Below, piece by piece: positions 14,474 to 26,241 of a DNA stretch of 64,000 bases. Each line of letters starts with the position of its first letter. Position 1 is the stretch's first letter. A program made the translations under genes and the position numbers. The notes under the pieces were generated by a model that saw only the letters and a program-made list of their open reading frames with translations, had not been told where the DNA came from and made no database searches. Source of the DNA: Glandiceps talaboti (Eukaryota > Hemichordata > Enteropneusta > Spengelidae). The DNA is taken from NCBI RefSeq assembly GCF_964340395.1, contig NC_135551.1, positions 11,278,379-11,342,378 on the forward strand, given 5' to 3'.

Positions 14474-14518
14474 CTTCAAATGGTGACAAAACATTAAATA
14501 CAATAGCACATACTTGCG
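14474..14518 (-). CDS. Possible 45-nt mini exon, unit 1
   Basis: Acceptor AACTACTTTTAG and donor GAAG|GTAAGT flank 45 nt, phase 1-1, reading QVCAIVFNVLSPFE. Equivalents: 17832-17876, 21144-21188, 24971-25015, 28729-28773, 32746-32790, 36190-36234, 39667-39711, 42909-42953. The splice sites look good and phase fits, but the copy in unit 5 has an in-frame stop. It may be a decoy or a relic. Confidence 0.35.
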
Positions 14519-14569
14519 CTAAAAGTAGTTGACACAAAATCATTTGATTATGCGATTTGTGTATATATG

Positions 14570-14996
14570 TTACACCCAATCTGTGAAATTGCCCAATTCA
14601 TGAAATGGGTAGGTAATTTTACTCAGTTTATGAAATAGGCAATCGTGTTGCCAAGGTGATGAAGTGGGTATGGTAAGCTATGCCCAGTACATGAAACGAT
14701 CATCTTTTATAAGACACACACACACACAAAAGAATAAGAATCAATCAACGTTATTATGATGTACTTACAAACTCATCACTTCACAATTCTTATTTTATTA
14801 TAATTCAGTGTAGCTTGTGTTTTTAATAAAGTTCGATAATCAACACCTCAGTTCAAAACTCTTGCCCCATCAATTTAATTTGGTCCCTTTAAGATCGTAA
14901 TCTATACTATCATTTGCATAAGGTTCACCATTCCATGAACTGGGCAAAGTTGCATGCACATTTCATGAATTGGGCAGTTTAATGGATTGGGTGTAA
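14570..14996. mobile_element. MITE-like element with TTACACCCAATC termini (unit 1 copy)
   Basis: About 427 bp with terminal inverted repeats TTACACCCAATCTGTGAAAT (left) and, reading inward from the right, TTACACCCAATCCATTAAAC. Both continue as TGCCCAATTCATGAAATG. Flanks are TA-rich (TATATATG left, TATATATA right), so a TA-type target duplication is likely but not provable. No coding capacity. Copies in other units at about 17928-18350, 21240-21661, 25067-25526 (interrupted by TCTA repeats), 28825-29286, 32843-33263, 36287-36708, 39764-40184 and 43005-43428. Confidence 0.8.
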
Positions 14997-15514
14997 TATA
15001 TATATATATTGATTTGCTAAAGAATATGATTTTTTTTATTCTTTATTTCAATACTATTTTAACCACAGTTATATTGTTCTTTTGTGTGAAATGGCGACCT
15101 GGTTTAATTTCGAACAATCATTAGAACACCAAGCCTTGTGTCGGTAAATGGATGAAATGTGATCATCAAACTCACAACCATAATAATATACTTACTTATG
15201 CCAAATGTGGATTTACATAGGCAGCCCCAAATTTGAGGATAAAATCACATAGCAGTTGTTTATGTTATGTAAATTAGACTTTAGTGCTTCTGATTAGCTA
15301 GAATACCCTTTATATCTTATAACTTGCAATCTTGTCTGACTAGCTATCATTCTCTATTTTTTCAATGTTAATTTCAAACCGCATAGTAGGTCCATAACAT
15401 CTTAGTACTAGTGACTGACACCGGTCCCTTAGGAGAGTACTAGTGATCTGTGTCTGTCTGTTCGTCTTTCAGTCTGTCGGTGTAATTTCTCTGACACTAA
15501 ATGTTCATACTCAC

Positions 15515-15580
15515 AAAAGGTCTGGTTAAAATCGATTTCGGTGTAATTTGATGTATATGGATAATATGCAGTTGACTGCT
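15515..15580 (-). CDS. Linker exon 1 (22 residues)
   Basis: 66 nt, phase 1-1, acceptor CTCCTTTCTGTTTACAG (strong pyrimidine tract) and donor TTTT|GTGAGTATG. It reads QSTAYYPYTSNYTEIDFNQT and F: tyrosine-rich, with two N-glycosylation sequons (NYT, NQT) and no cysteine, as expected of an extended spacer between extracellular domains. Joined to a CUB exon it gives an in-frame Glu at the junction. Confidence 0.6.
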
Positions 15581-15744
15581 CTGTAAACAGAAAGGAGAAT
15601 GAGAGTCATGTATATATGTAAATATGTTATCAATCCGAAAGGAATTATATAGACACATATTACAGAAAACAGACAGACAGACAGACAGACAGACAGATAG
15701 ACAGACAGACAGACATGGTGTGGTAATGGAACCACCCCACGCAT

Positions 15745-15839
15745 TTGGGAGAAATTTGGTTGCGCTATATGCACCAATTCACCAACAGTAACATGGAATC
15801 CCTCGCCACAATTGCTTGGGGTTGTTTGAGAAATATCAT
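15745..15839 (-). pseudogene. Truncated CUB exon, unit 1
   Basis: Starts at an intact acceptor (CTTTACCCATACAG) and reads DDISQTTPSNCGEGF, then HVTVGELVHIA and PNFSQ, parallel to the start of the full CUB exon. Homology then stops. No donor follows, and the sequence runs into GACA repeats toward the linker exon. It is a second CUB exon that lost its last three quarters before the array expanded. Confidence 0.8.
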
Positions 15840-15909
15840 CTGTATGGGTAAAGGTGGAAGACAATGTTTAACTTTAGGTATTTAAACATCACACATACTG
15901 TCACTCTAA

Positions 15910-16797
15910 GGGAGCGATCAGTTTTTACGGCTGGGGTGGCCTGGTGACTTTTTGTTCATGTTGCATTTAAACAGTCCACCCCTCTGACAAATAAATAAAC
16001 ACAATGACCCCCCACACCATCTGTTGACAAGAAAAACTCTTTTTGTTCTTGCAAAAGACACTATTCTCAAAGCATACTACCGCACATTGCATAGTTAATT
16101 TTACATGTTACATTTTCAGTAATTTTAAGTGTATCTAGTAAATTACTAACCAAAGTAGTATGATTGTCTGTTCTTGGACATACAGAATATTCATGACCAA
16201 AAGTTCTAGGATGTCTCTTAGATTGAGTGAACTATTAATATTGATTAATTCAGCTAATTATCAAGTAGAATATCATAAATAGAGTTAATACACTTGTTAA
16301 TATACGTGTTTGCCACATATTATTTCAAAGTGTCCTAAATTGGTTATGTTTATGCACAATTCAACATGTTCAGGTCAATGGAGGAACATATTTCTGAGCA
16401 AGTAAATCTTAAGATATTTCATTTCTTATGTGTTACATGTACAGCTACCACAAGATGAAGCAATGCAACTCATAGCCGGCAATAGCGAGAAGTCATTTCT
16501 ATTCTAACAAATAACTTTTAAAGGTGGCCATGGTGCAGTGTTGTGACATCATACCATATGTATTGGATGTATCATGAAACAGAGTTTATGTTATATTTGA
16601 ATGTATATTTATCGCTATTTGTTTATGGTTTATTTTATACACATACATTTTTTGGTTTAATAGCTCGCACAGTGCCCATAAGCGGCAGCATAGCAGCTCA
16701 ATGACTAGTATGCATGCGCATCCTATATACTATACGATGTTTTTTTGTGGTGTTACCCAAGGATGCATTGTGATACAATGACTATGCATGCGCGTTC
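15910..16797. mobile_element. Left part of GGGAGCGATCAG MITE-like element (unit 1)
   Basis: Begins after TAA with GGGAGCGATCAGTTTTTACG, the terminal repeat of the complete element at 22561-23754. The right end is missing because of the unit 1/unit 2 junction deletion. Unit 2 has the same half at 19259-20145. Confidence 0.8.
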
Positions 16798-16829
16798 TAA
16801 AATTATCCAACATTACATTTCAGCCTTAC

Positions 16830-17210
16830 CTCTCGGTACAGCCTCAATGTATGCGTCGAATCCACCTCTAGTAATGCTCTCATCTGAATGAAACGTAATC
16901 CAGATATTGAAGGAATCAGAAGTAGTAACATAATCGGAAATATTGGAACCAGAGTGTCTTTCCAAAAGCTTTTCCTCAGAATGAGGTTGAAGACCCTTTC
17001 CAATTTCAACATAATCATAATCTTTTTCTGTGTCGAAGCTGTTGAAAATAACGTTCAATTGGCCATCGTCCTCTGTTGAGAAGGTCCATACACAGTACAG
17101 GAGAATGTTGTAGTTACGGGGAAAATTTGGTGATGTGATATGTACCAATTCACCAATAGTAACATGGAATCCCTCGCCACAATTGCTTGAGTTTGGTTGA
17201 GAAATATTAT
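16830..17210 (-). CDS. CUB exon 2
   Basis: Same 127-codon module as CUB exon 1. Distinguishing changes: HSGSNISDY instead of HSGTNISDY. Frame and splice sites are intact. Confidence 0.85.
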
Positions 17211-18868
17211 CTACATGGATAAAGATGGAAGACAATATTTACCTTTGCACATTTACACACACACACATACATACATACATACATACATACATACATACAT
17301 ACATACATACATACATACATACACATACATACATACATACATACATACACACATACACATACATACATACATAAATACATACATACATACATACATACAT
17401 ACATACATACATACATACACACACATACATACACACACACACACATACATACATACACACACACATACATACATACATACATACATACATACATACATAC
17501 ATACATACATACATACATACATACATACATACATACATACATACATAAATACCTATTTGCCCGTTCTGTCGGCCTGTTTGTCAGTATATATATAGATCTC
17601 TGTCTGTCTGTGTGTTCATGCCTCTCACATTTTCTCGAAAACGAGGTTTCGTCAATTTATTCAGTGTCGTAAATTCTAGAGTGTTCATCATTTCGAGAAT
17701 GATATCCGTGCCCTCTGATTTCTATAATTTGCATATGGTGACGAGGCAATATCTCAATAATGACTAACAGAAATAATGCATTTCAAAGAACATATTTACG
17801 AAGTAAAAGACTATTCTCAGCGTGCATTTACCTTCAAATGGTGACATAACATTAAATACAATAGCACATACTTGCGCTAAAAGTAGTTGACACAAAATCA
17901 TTTGATTATGCGATGTGTGTATATATGTTACACCCAATCTGTGAAATTGCCCAATTCATGAAATGGGTAGGTAATTTTACTCAGTTCATGAAATAGGCAA
18001 TCGTGTTGACAAGGTGATGAAGTGGGTATGGTAAGCTATGCCCAGTACATGAAATGAGCATCTTTCATATGACACACACACAAAAGAATAAGAATCAAAC
18101 AACTTTATTATGATCTACTTACAAACTCATCACTTCACAATTATTATTTTATTATAATTCAGTGTAGCCTGTGTTTTTAATAAAGTTCGATAATCAACAC
18201 CTCAGTTCAAAACTCTTGCCCCATAAATTTAATTTGGTCCCTTTAAGATCGTAATCTATACTCTCATTTGCATAAGGTTCACCATTCCATGAACTGGGCA
18301 AAGTTGCATGCACATTTCATGATTTGGGTAGTTTAACGGATTGAGTGCAATATATATATATATATATATTGATTTGCTAAGGAATATGATTATTTTACTC
18401 TTTATTTCAATACTATTTTAACCACAGTTATATTGTTCTTTTGTGTGAAATGGCGACCTGGTTTAATTTCGAACAATCATTAGAACACCAAGCCTGGTGT
18501 CGGTAAAGGGATGAAATGTGATCATCAAACTCACAACCATAATAATATACTTACTTATGTCAAATGTGGATTTACATAGGCCGCCCCAAATTTGAGGATA
18601 AAATCACATAGCAGTTGTTTATGTTATGTAAATTAGACTTTAGTGCTTCTGATTAGCTAGAATACCCTTTATATCTTATAACTTGCAATCTTGTCTGATT
18701 AGCTATCATTCTCTATTTTTTCAATGTTAATTTCAAACCGCATATCCATAACATCTTAGTACTAGTGACTGACACCAGTCCCTTAGGTGAGTACTAATGA
18801 TCTGTGTCTGTCTGTTCGTCTTTCAGTCTGTCGGTGTAATTTCTCTAAAACTAAATGTTCATACTCAC

Positions 18869-18934
18869 AAAAGGTCTGGTTAAAATCGATTTCGGTGTAA
18901 TTTGATGTATATGGATAATATGCAGTTGACTGCT
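18869..18934 (-). CDS. Linker exon 2
   Basis: 66-nt phase 1-1 spacer with both splice sites intact and the two sequons NYT and NQT. Confidence 0.6.
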
Positions 18935-19094
18935 CTGTAAACAGAAAGGAGAATGAGAGTCATGTATACATGTAAATATGTTATCAATTAGCCAAAAGCA
19001 ATTATATAGACACATATTACAGAAAACAGACAGACCGACAGACAGACAGAAACGGTGTGATAATGGACCCCCCCCCCCCCCCCCCCCACGCAGT

Positions 19095-19188
19095 TGGGAG
19101 AAATTTGGTGGCGCTATATGCACCAATTCACTAACAGTAACATGGAATCCCTCGCTACAATTGCTTGGGGTTGTTTGAGAAATATCAT
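19095..19188 (-). pseudogene. Truncated CUB exon, unit 2
   Basis: The reading DDISQTTPSNCSEGF replaces the usual Gly after the first Cys with Ser. The acceptor is weakened from CAG to AAG (CCCATAAAG). Homology ends before a long poly-G run on this strand. Confidence 0.75.
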
Positions 19189-20177
19189 CTTTATGGGTAA
19201 TGGTGGAAGACAATGTTTATCTTTAGATATTTAAACATCACACACACTGTCACTCTAAGGGAGCGATCAGTTTTTACGGCTGGGATGGCCTGGTGACTTT
19301 TTGTTCATGTTGCATTTAAACAGTCCACCCCTCTGACAAATAAATAAACACAATGACCCCCCACACCATCTGTTGACAAGAAAAACTCTTTTTGTTCTTG
19401 CAAAAGACACTATTCTCAAAGCATAATACCGCACATTGCATAGTTAATTTTACATGTTACATTTTCAGCAATTTTAAGTGTATCTAGTAAATTACTAACC
19501 AAAGTAGTTTGATTGTCTGTTCTTGGACATACAGAATATTCATGACCAAAGTTCTAGGATATCTCTTAGATTGAGTGAACTATTAATATTGATTAATTTA
19601 GCTAATTATCAAGTACAATATTACAAATAGAGTTAATACACTTGTTAATATACGTGTTTGCCACATATTATTTCAAAGTGTCCTAAGTTGGTTATGTTTA
19701 TGCACAATTCAACATGTTCAGGTCAATGGAGGAACATATTTCTGAGCAAGTAAATCTTAAGATATTTCATTTCTTATGTGTTACATGTACAGCTACCACA
19801 AGATGAAGCAATGCAACTCATAGCCGGCAATAGCGAGAAGTCATTTCTATTCTAACAACTAACTTTTAAAGGTGGCCATGGTGCAGTGTTGTGACATCAT
19901 ACCATATGTATTGGATGTATCATGAAACAGAGTTTATGTTATATTTGAATGTATATTTATCGCTATTTGTTTATGGTTTATTTTATACACATACATTTTT
20001 TGGTTTAATAGCTCGCACAGTGCCCATAAGCGGCAGCATAGCAGCTCAATGACTAGTATGCATGCGCATCCTATATACTATACGATGTTTTTTTGTGGTG
20101 TTACCCAAGGATGCATTGTGATACAATGACTATGCATGCGCGTTCTAAAATTATCCAACATTAAATTTCAGCCTTAC

Positions 20178-20558
20178 CTCTCGGTACAGCCTCAATGTAT
20201 GCGTCGAATCCACCTCTAGTAATGCTCTCATCTGAATGAAACGTAATCCAGATATTGAAGGAATCAGAAGTAGTAACATAATCGGAAATATTGGAACCAG
20301 AGTGTCTTTCCAAAAGCTTTTCCTCAGAATGAGGTTGAAGACCCTTTCCAATTTCAACATAATCATAATCTTTTTCTGTGTCGAAGCTGTTGAAAATAAC
20401 GTTCAATTGGCCATCGTCCTCTGTTGAGAAGGTCCATACACAGTACAGGAGAATGTTGTAGTTACGGGGAAAATTTGGTGATGTGATATGTACCAATTCA
20501 CCAATAGTAACATGGAATCCCTCGCCACAATTGCTTGAGTTTGGTTGAGAAATATTAT
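20178..20558 (-). CDS. CUB exon 3
   Basis: Carries HSGSNISDY as in CUB exon 2, its nearest relative. Frame and splice sites intact. Confidence 0.85.
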
Positions 20559-22174
20559 CTACATGGATAAAGATGGAAGACAATATTTACCTTTGCACAT
20601 TTACACACACACACACACACACATACATACATAAATACATACATACATACATACATACATACATACATACATACATACATACATACATACATACATGCAT
20701 ACATACATACATACATACATACATACATACATACATACATACACACATACACATACATACATACATACATACATACATACATACATACATACATACATAC
20801 ATACATACATACATACATACATACATACATACATACATACATACATACATACATACATAAATACCTATTTGCCCGTTCTGTCGGCCTGTTTGTCAGTATA
20901 TATATATATCTCTGTCTGTCTGTGTGTTCATGCCTCTCACATTTTCTCGAAAACGAGGTTTCGTCAATTTATTCAGTGTCGTAAATTCTAGAGTGTTCAT
21001 CATTTCGAGAATGATATCCGTGCCCTCTGATTTCTATAATTTGCATATGGTGACTAGGCAATATCTCAATAATGAATAACAGAAATAATGCATTTCAAAG
21101 AACATATTTACGAAGTAAAAGACTATTCTCAGCGTGCATTTACCTTCAAATGGTGACATAACATTAAATACAATAGCACATACTTGCGCTAAAAGTAGTT
21201 GACACAAAATCATTTGATTATGCGATGTGTGTATATATGTTACACCCAATCTGTGAAATTGCCCAATTCATGAAATGGGTAGGTAATTTTACTCAGTTCA
21301 TGAAATAGGCAATCGTGTTGCCAAGGTGATGAAGTGGGTATGGTAAGCTATGCCCAGTACATGAAATGAGCATCTTTCATATGACACACACAAAAAAGAA
21401 TAAGAATCAAACAACTTTATTATGATCTACTTACAAACTCATCACTTCACAATTATTATTTTATTATAATTCAGTGTAGCCTGTGTTTTTAATAAAGTTC
21501 GATAATCAACACCTCAGTTCAAAACTCTTGCCCCATAAATTTAATTTGGTCTCTTTAAGATCGTAATCTATACTCTCATTTGCATAAGGTTCACCATTCC
21601 ATGAACTGGGCAAAGTTGCATGCACATTTCATGATTTGGGCAGTTTAACGGATTGGGTGCAATATATATATATATTGATTTGCTAAGGAATATGATTATT
21701 TTACTCTTTATTTCAATACTATTTTAACCACAGTTATATTGTTCTTTTGTGTGAAATGGCGACCTGGTTTAATTTCGAACAATCATTAGAACACCAAGCC
21801 TGGTGTCGGTAAAGGGATGAAATGTGATCATCAAACTCACAACCATAATAATATACTTACTTATGTCAAATGTGGATTTACATAGGCCGCCCCAAATTTG
21901 AGGATAAAATCACATAGCAGTTGTTTATGTTATGTAAATTAGACTTTAGTGCTTCTGATTAGCTAGAATACCCTTTATATCTTATAACTTGCAATCTTGT
22001 CTGATTAGCTATCATTCTCTATTTTTTCAATGTTAATTTCAAACCGCATATCCATATCATCTTAGTACTAGTGACTGACACTAGTCCCTTAGGAGAGTAC
22101 TAGTGATCTGTGTCTGTCTGTTCGTCTTTCAGTCTGTCGGTGTAATTTCTCTGACACTAAATGTTCATACTCAC

Positions 22175-22240
22175 AAAAGGTCTGGTTAAAATCGATTTCG
22201 GTGTAATTTGATGTATATGGATAATATGCAGTTGACTGCT
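22175..22240 (-). CDS. Linker exon 3
   Basis: Identical in frame and splice sites to linker exon 1. Confidence 0.6.
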
Positions 22241-22395
22241 CTGTAAACAGAAAGGAGAATGAGAGTCATGTATACATGTAAATATGTTATCAATTAGCCA
22301 AAAGCAATTATATAGACACATATTACAGAAAACAGACAGACCGACAGACAGACAGACACGGTGTGATAATGGAACCCCCCCCCCCCCCCACGCAC

Positions 22396-22490
22396 TTGGG
22401 AGAAATTTGGTGGCGCTATATGCACCAATTCACTAACAGTAACATGGAATCCCTCGCTATAATTGCTTGGGGTTGTTTGAGAAATATCAT
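22396..22490 (-). pseudogene. Truncated CUB exon, unit 3
   Basis: Reads DDISQTTPSNYSEGF: the first CUB cysteine is changed to Tyr, and the acceptor is AAG. Decayed beyond the other copies. Confidence 0.75.
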
Positions 22491-22560
22491 CTTTATGGGT
22501 AAAGGTGGAAGACAATGTTTATCTTTAGATATTTAAACATCACACACACTGTCACTCTAA

Positions 22561-23754
22561 GGGAGCGATCAGTTTTTACGGCTGGGATGGCCTGGTGACT
22601 TTTTGTTCATGTTGCATTTAAACAGTCCACCCCTCTGACAAATAAATAAACACAATGACCCCCCACACCATCTGTTGACAAGAAAAACTCTTTTTGTTCT
22701 TGCAAAAGACACTATTCTCAAAGCATAATACCGCACATTGCATAGTTAATTTTACATGTTACATTTTCAGTAATTTTAAGTGTATCTAGTAAATTACTAA
22801 CCAAAGTAGTTTGATTGTCTGTTCTTGGACATACAGAATATTCATGACCAAAGTTCTAGGATATCTCTTAGATTGAGTGAACTATTAATATTGATTAATT
22901 CAGCTAATTATCAAGTACAATATCATAAATGGAGTTAATACACTTGTTAATATACGTGTTTGCCACATATTATTTCAAAGTGTCCTAAATTGGTTATGTT
23001 TATGCACAATTCAACATGTTCAGGTCAATGGAGGAACATATTTCTGTGCAAGTAAATCTTAAGATATTTCATTTCTTATGTGTTACATGTACAGCTACCA
23101 CAAGATGAAACAATGCAACTCATAGCCGGCAATAGCGAGAAGTCATTTCTATTCTAACAAATAACTTTTAAAGGTGGCCATGGTGCAGTGTTGTGACATC
23201 ATACCATATGTATTGGATCATGTATCATGAAACAGAGTTTATGTTATATTTGAATGTATATTTATCGCTATTTGTTTATGGTTTATTTTATACACATACA
23301 TTTTATGGTTTAATAGCTCGCACACTGCCCATAAGCGGCAGCATAGCAGCTCAATGACTAGTATGCATGCGCATCCTATATACTATGCGATGTTTTTTTG
23401 TGGTGTTACCCAAGGATGCATTGTGGTGCAATGACTATGCATGCGCGTTCTATGTACGATGTGCAATCTCCACGCCAAGGGAACTATCTATGATATCATC
23501 GTGAGGCAGCCATTCACAAATGAATCTACCCAGCTGTCCGAGCTTAGGGGCTTTGGCCTAGTTATGATATTAAATGTATGGACATTTAAGTACAGGAGCG
23601 TGGCTCATGATTTTGTTTAGTTGAAAACAAGGTGACCCCACCCCCCCCCTTTGATTGCTTGGTAAAAACAATGCACCCCCTTCTTTGAGTCCCAAATTGA
23701 GGTAGCCCCCCCTGATTTACCCCCCCCCCCCAGCCGTAAAAACTGATCGCTCCC
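22561..23754. mobile_element. Complete GGGAGCGATCAG MITE-like element (1,194 bp)
   Basis: Terminal inverted repeats of at least 26 bp (GGGAGCGATCAGTTTTTACG, then GCTGGG) and a TAA target duplication at 22558-22560 and 23755-23757. A 3-bp TAA duplication with GG-rich termini fits the PIF/Harbinger group (family knowledge; assignment inferred). The interior has poly-C runs near both ends and no transposase. Other copies: 26312-27533, 30076-31294, and internally deleted ones at 33908-34784, 37356-38234 and 40819-41698. Confidence 0.85.
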
Positions 23755-24140
23755 TAACACACACACACACACACACATACACACATACATACATACATAC
23801 ATACATACATACATACATACATACATACATACATACATGAAAATTTCCAGTTGTAATGGGTCGTCAAAAGTTTGTAAGCTTTTCTGTGATTTGAACTACA
23901 ATATATACTTATTATTCTTTTTCTGTTTATTAACTTTCTCACGGAATTTGCATTTGTTGTTTTTATTTTAACCTCTCGGCACGCACTGCCAATGTATTGA
24001 TTCTTGTTGAAGGTGACATATAAGCCTGATGGGCAATGAGAAATTATCTCGCTATAACAAATGAATATACTATTACTCGGATAGCCACATCAATACATAG
24101 AGGGTTTCTAAAATTATCCAACATTAAATGTCAGCCTTAC

Positions 24141-24521
24141 CTCTCGGTACAGCCTCAATGTATGCGTCGAATCCACCTCTAGTAATGCTCTCATCTGAAT
24201 GAAACGTAATCCAGATATTGAAGGAATCGGAAGTAGTAACATAATCGGAAATATTGGTACCAGAGTGTCTTTCCAAAAGCTTTTCCTCAGAATGAGGTTG
24301 AAGACCCTTTCCAATTTCAACATAATCATAATCTTTTTCTGTGTCGAAGCTGTTGAAAATAACGTTCAATTGGCCATCGTCCTCTGTTGAGAAGGTCCAT
24401 ACACAGTACAGGAGAATGTTGTAGTTACGGGGAAAATTTGGTGATGTGATATGTACCAATTCACCAATAGTAACATGGAATCCCTCGCCACAATTGCTTG
24501 AGTTTGGTTGAGAAATATTAT
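24141..24521 (-). CDS. CUB exon 4
   Basis: Has HSGTNISDY and DESITR like CUB exon 1. Frame and splice sites intact. Confidence 0.85.
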
Positions 24522-24561
24522 CTACATGGATAAAGATGGAAGACAATATTTACCTTTGCAC

Positions 24562-24625
<64 letters not shown>

Positions 24626-25917
24626 GTACGTACGTACATACATACATACATACATACATACATACATACATACATACATACATACATACATACCTATTGG
24701 CCCATTCTGTCGGCCTGTTTGTCAGTATGTATATGTCTCTGTCTGTCTGTGTGTTCATGCCTCTCACATTTTCTCGAAAACGAGGTTTCGTCAATTTATT
24801 CAGTGTCGTAAATTCTAGAGTGTTCATCATTTCGAGAATGATATCCGTGCCCTCTGATTTCTATAATTTGCATATGGTGACTAGGCAATATCTCAATAAT
24901 GACTAACAGAAATAATGTATTTCAAAGAACATATTTACGAAGTAAAAGACTATTCTCAGCGTACATTTACCTTCAAATGGTGACATAACATTAAATACAA
25001 TAGCACATACTTGCGCTAAAAGTAGTTGACACAAAATCATTTGATTATGCGATGTGTGTATATATGTTACACCCAATCTGTGAAATTGCCCAATTCATGA
25101 AATGGGTAGGTACTTTTACTCAGTTCATGAAATAGACAATGGTGTTGCCAAGGTGATGAAGTGGGTATGGTAAGCTATGCCCAGTACATGAAATGAGCAA
25201 CTTTTATATGACACACACAAAAAAGAATAAGAATCAAACAACTTTATTATGATGTACTTACAAACTCATCACTTCACAATTCTTATTTTATTATAATTCA
25301 GTGTAGCTTGTGTTTTTAATAAAGTTCGATAATCTATCTATCTATCTATCTAATAAATTTATAAAAAAATCAACACCTCAGTTCAAAACTTTTGTCCCAT
25401 TAATTTAATTTGGTCCCTTTAAGATCGTGATCTATAATCTCATTTGCATAAGGTTTAACATTCCATGAACTGGGCAAAGTTGCATGCACATTTCATGAAA
25501 TGGGCAGTTTAACGGATTGGGTGTAACAATCATTAGAACACCAAGCCTTGTGTCGGTAAAGGGGTGAAATGTGATCATCAAACTCACAACCATAATAATA
25601 TACTTACTTATGTCAAATGCGGATTTACATAGGCAGCCCCAAATTTGAGGATAAAATCACATAGCAGTTGAATATGTAAATTACACTTTAGTGCTTCTGA
25701 TTAGCTAGAATACCCTTTATATCTTATAACTTGCAATCTTCTCTGACTAGCTATCATTCTCTATTTTTTTCAATGTTAATTTCAAACCCCATATCCATAA
25801 AATCTTAGTACTAGTGACTGACACCAGTCCCCAAGGTGAGTACTAATGATCTGTGTCTGTCTGTTCGTCTTTCAGTCTGTCGGTGTAATTTCTCTAAAAC
25901 TAAATGTTCATACTCAC

Positions 25918-25983
25918 AAAAGGTCTGGTTAAAATCGATTTCGGTGTAATTTGATGTATATGGATAATATGCAGTTGACTGCT
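25918..25983 (-). CDS. Linker exon 4
   Basis: 66-nt phase 1-1 spacer, splice sites intact. Confidence 0.6.
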
Positions 25984-26146
25984 CTGTAAACAGAAAGGAG
26001 AATGAGAGTCATGTATACATGTAAATATGTTATCAATTAGCCAAAGGCAATTATATAGACACATATTACAGAAAACAGACAGACAGACAGATAGATAGAC
26101 AGACAGACAGACAGACATGGTGTGATAATGGAACCACCCCACGCAT

Positions 26147-26241
26147 TTGGGAGAAATTTGGTGGCGCTATATGCACCCATTCACCAACAATAACATTGAA
26201 TCCCTCGCCCCAATTGCTTGGGGTTGTTTGAGAAATATCAT
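26147..26241 (-). pseudogene. Truncated CUB exon, unit 4
   Basis: Reads DDISQTTPSNWGEGF: the first CUB cysteine is changed to Trp, evidence that this copy is free of constraint. Confidence 0.75.

Larger units (their letters stand above)
13340..16797 (-). repeat. Array unit 1
   Basis: Holds CUB exon 13642-14022, CACA/CATA microsatellite 14066-14191, mini exon 14474-14518, MITE-like element 14570-14996, linker exon 15515-15580, truncated CUB about 15745-15839, and the left end of a second MITE-like element from 15910. Its left flank lacks the CATA tract that precedes units 4-9. It is joined to unit 2 by a deletion at a TTCTA motif (16795-16799). Confidence 0.9.
16798..20145 (-). repeat. Array unit 2
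   Basis: Holds CUB exon 16830-17210, mini exon 17832-17876, linker exon 18869-18934, truncated CUB about 19095-19188, and a poly-C run near 19070-19087. Same deletion-type junction to unit 3 (TTCTA at 20143-20147) as unit 1 to unit 2, so these two junctions share one origin. Confidence 0.9.
20146..23836 (-). repeat. Array unit 3
   Basis: Holds CUB exon 20178-20558, mini exon 21144-21188, linker exon 22175-22240, truncated CUB about 22396-22490, a complete MITE-like element 22561-23754 and a CATA tract 23756-23836. Confidence 0.9.

Noticed and set aside
15180-15300. Possible extra exon in each unit ending at a GTAAGTATA donor, reading YPQIWGCLCKSTFDI
   Set aside because: The donor is good but no AG acceptor exists downstream of the in-frame TGA, and units 6-8 lack the region.
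17197-17595. Long Tyr-Ile-His-Thr or Cys-Met-Tyr-Val frames in each unit
   Set aside because: Translation of CATA/CACA microsatellites, open in all frames because the repeat contains no stop.
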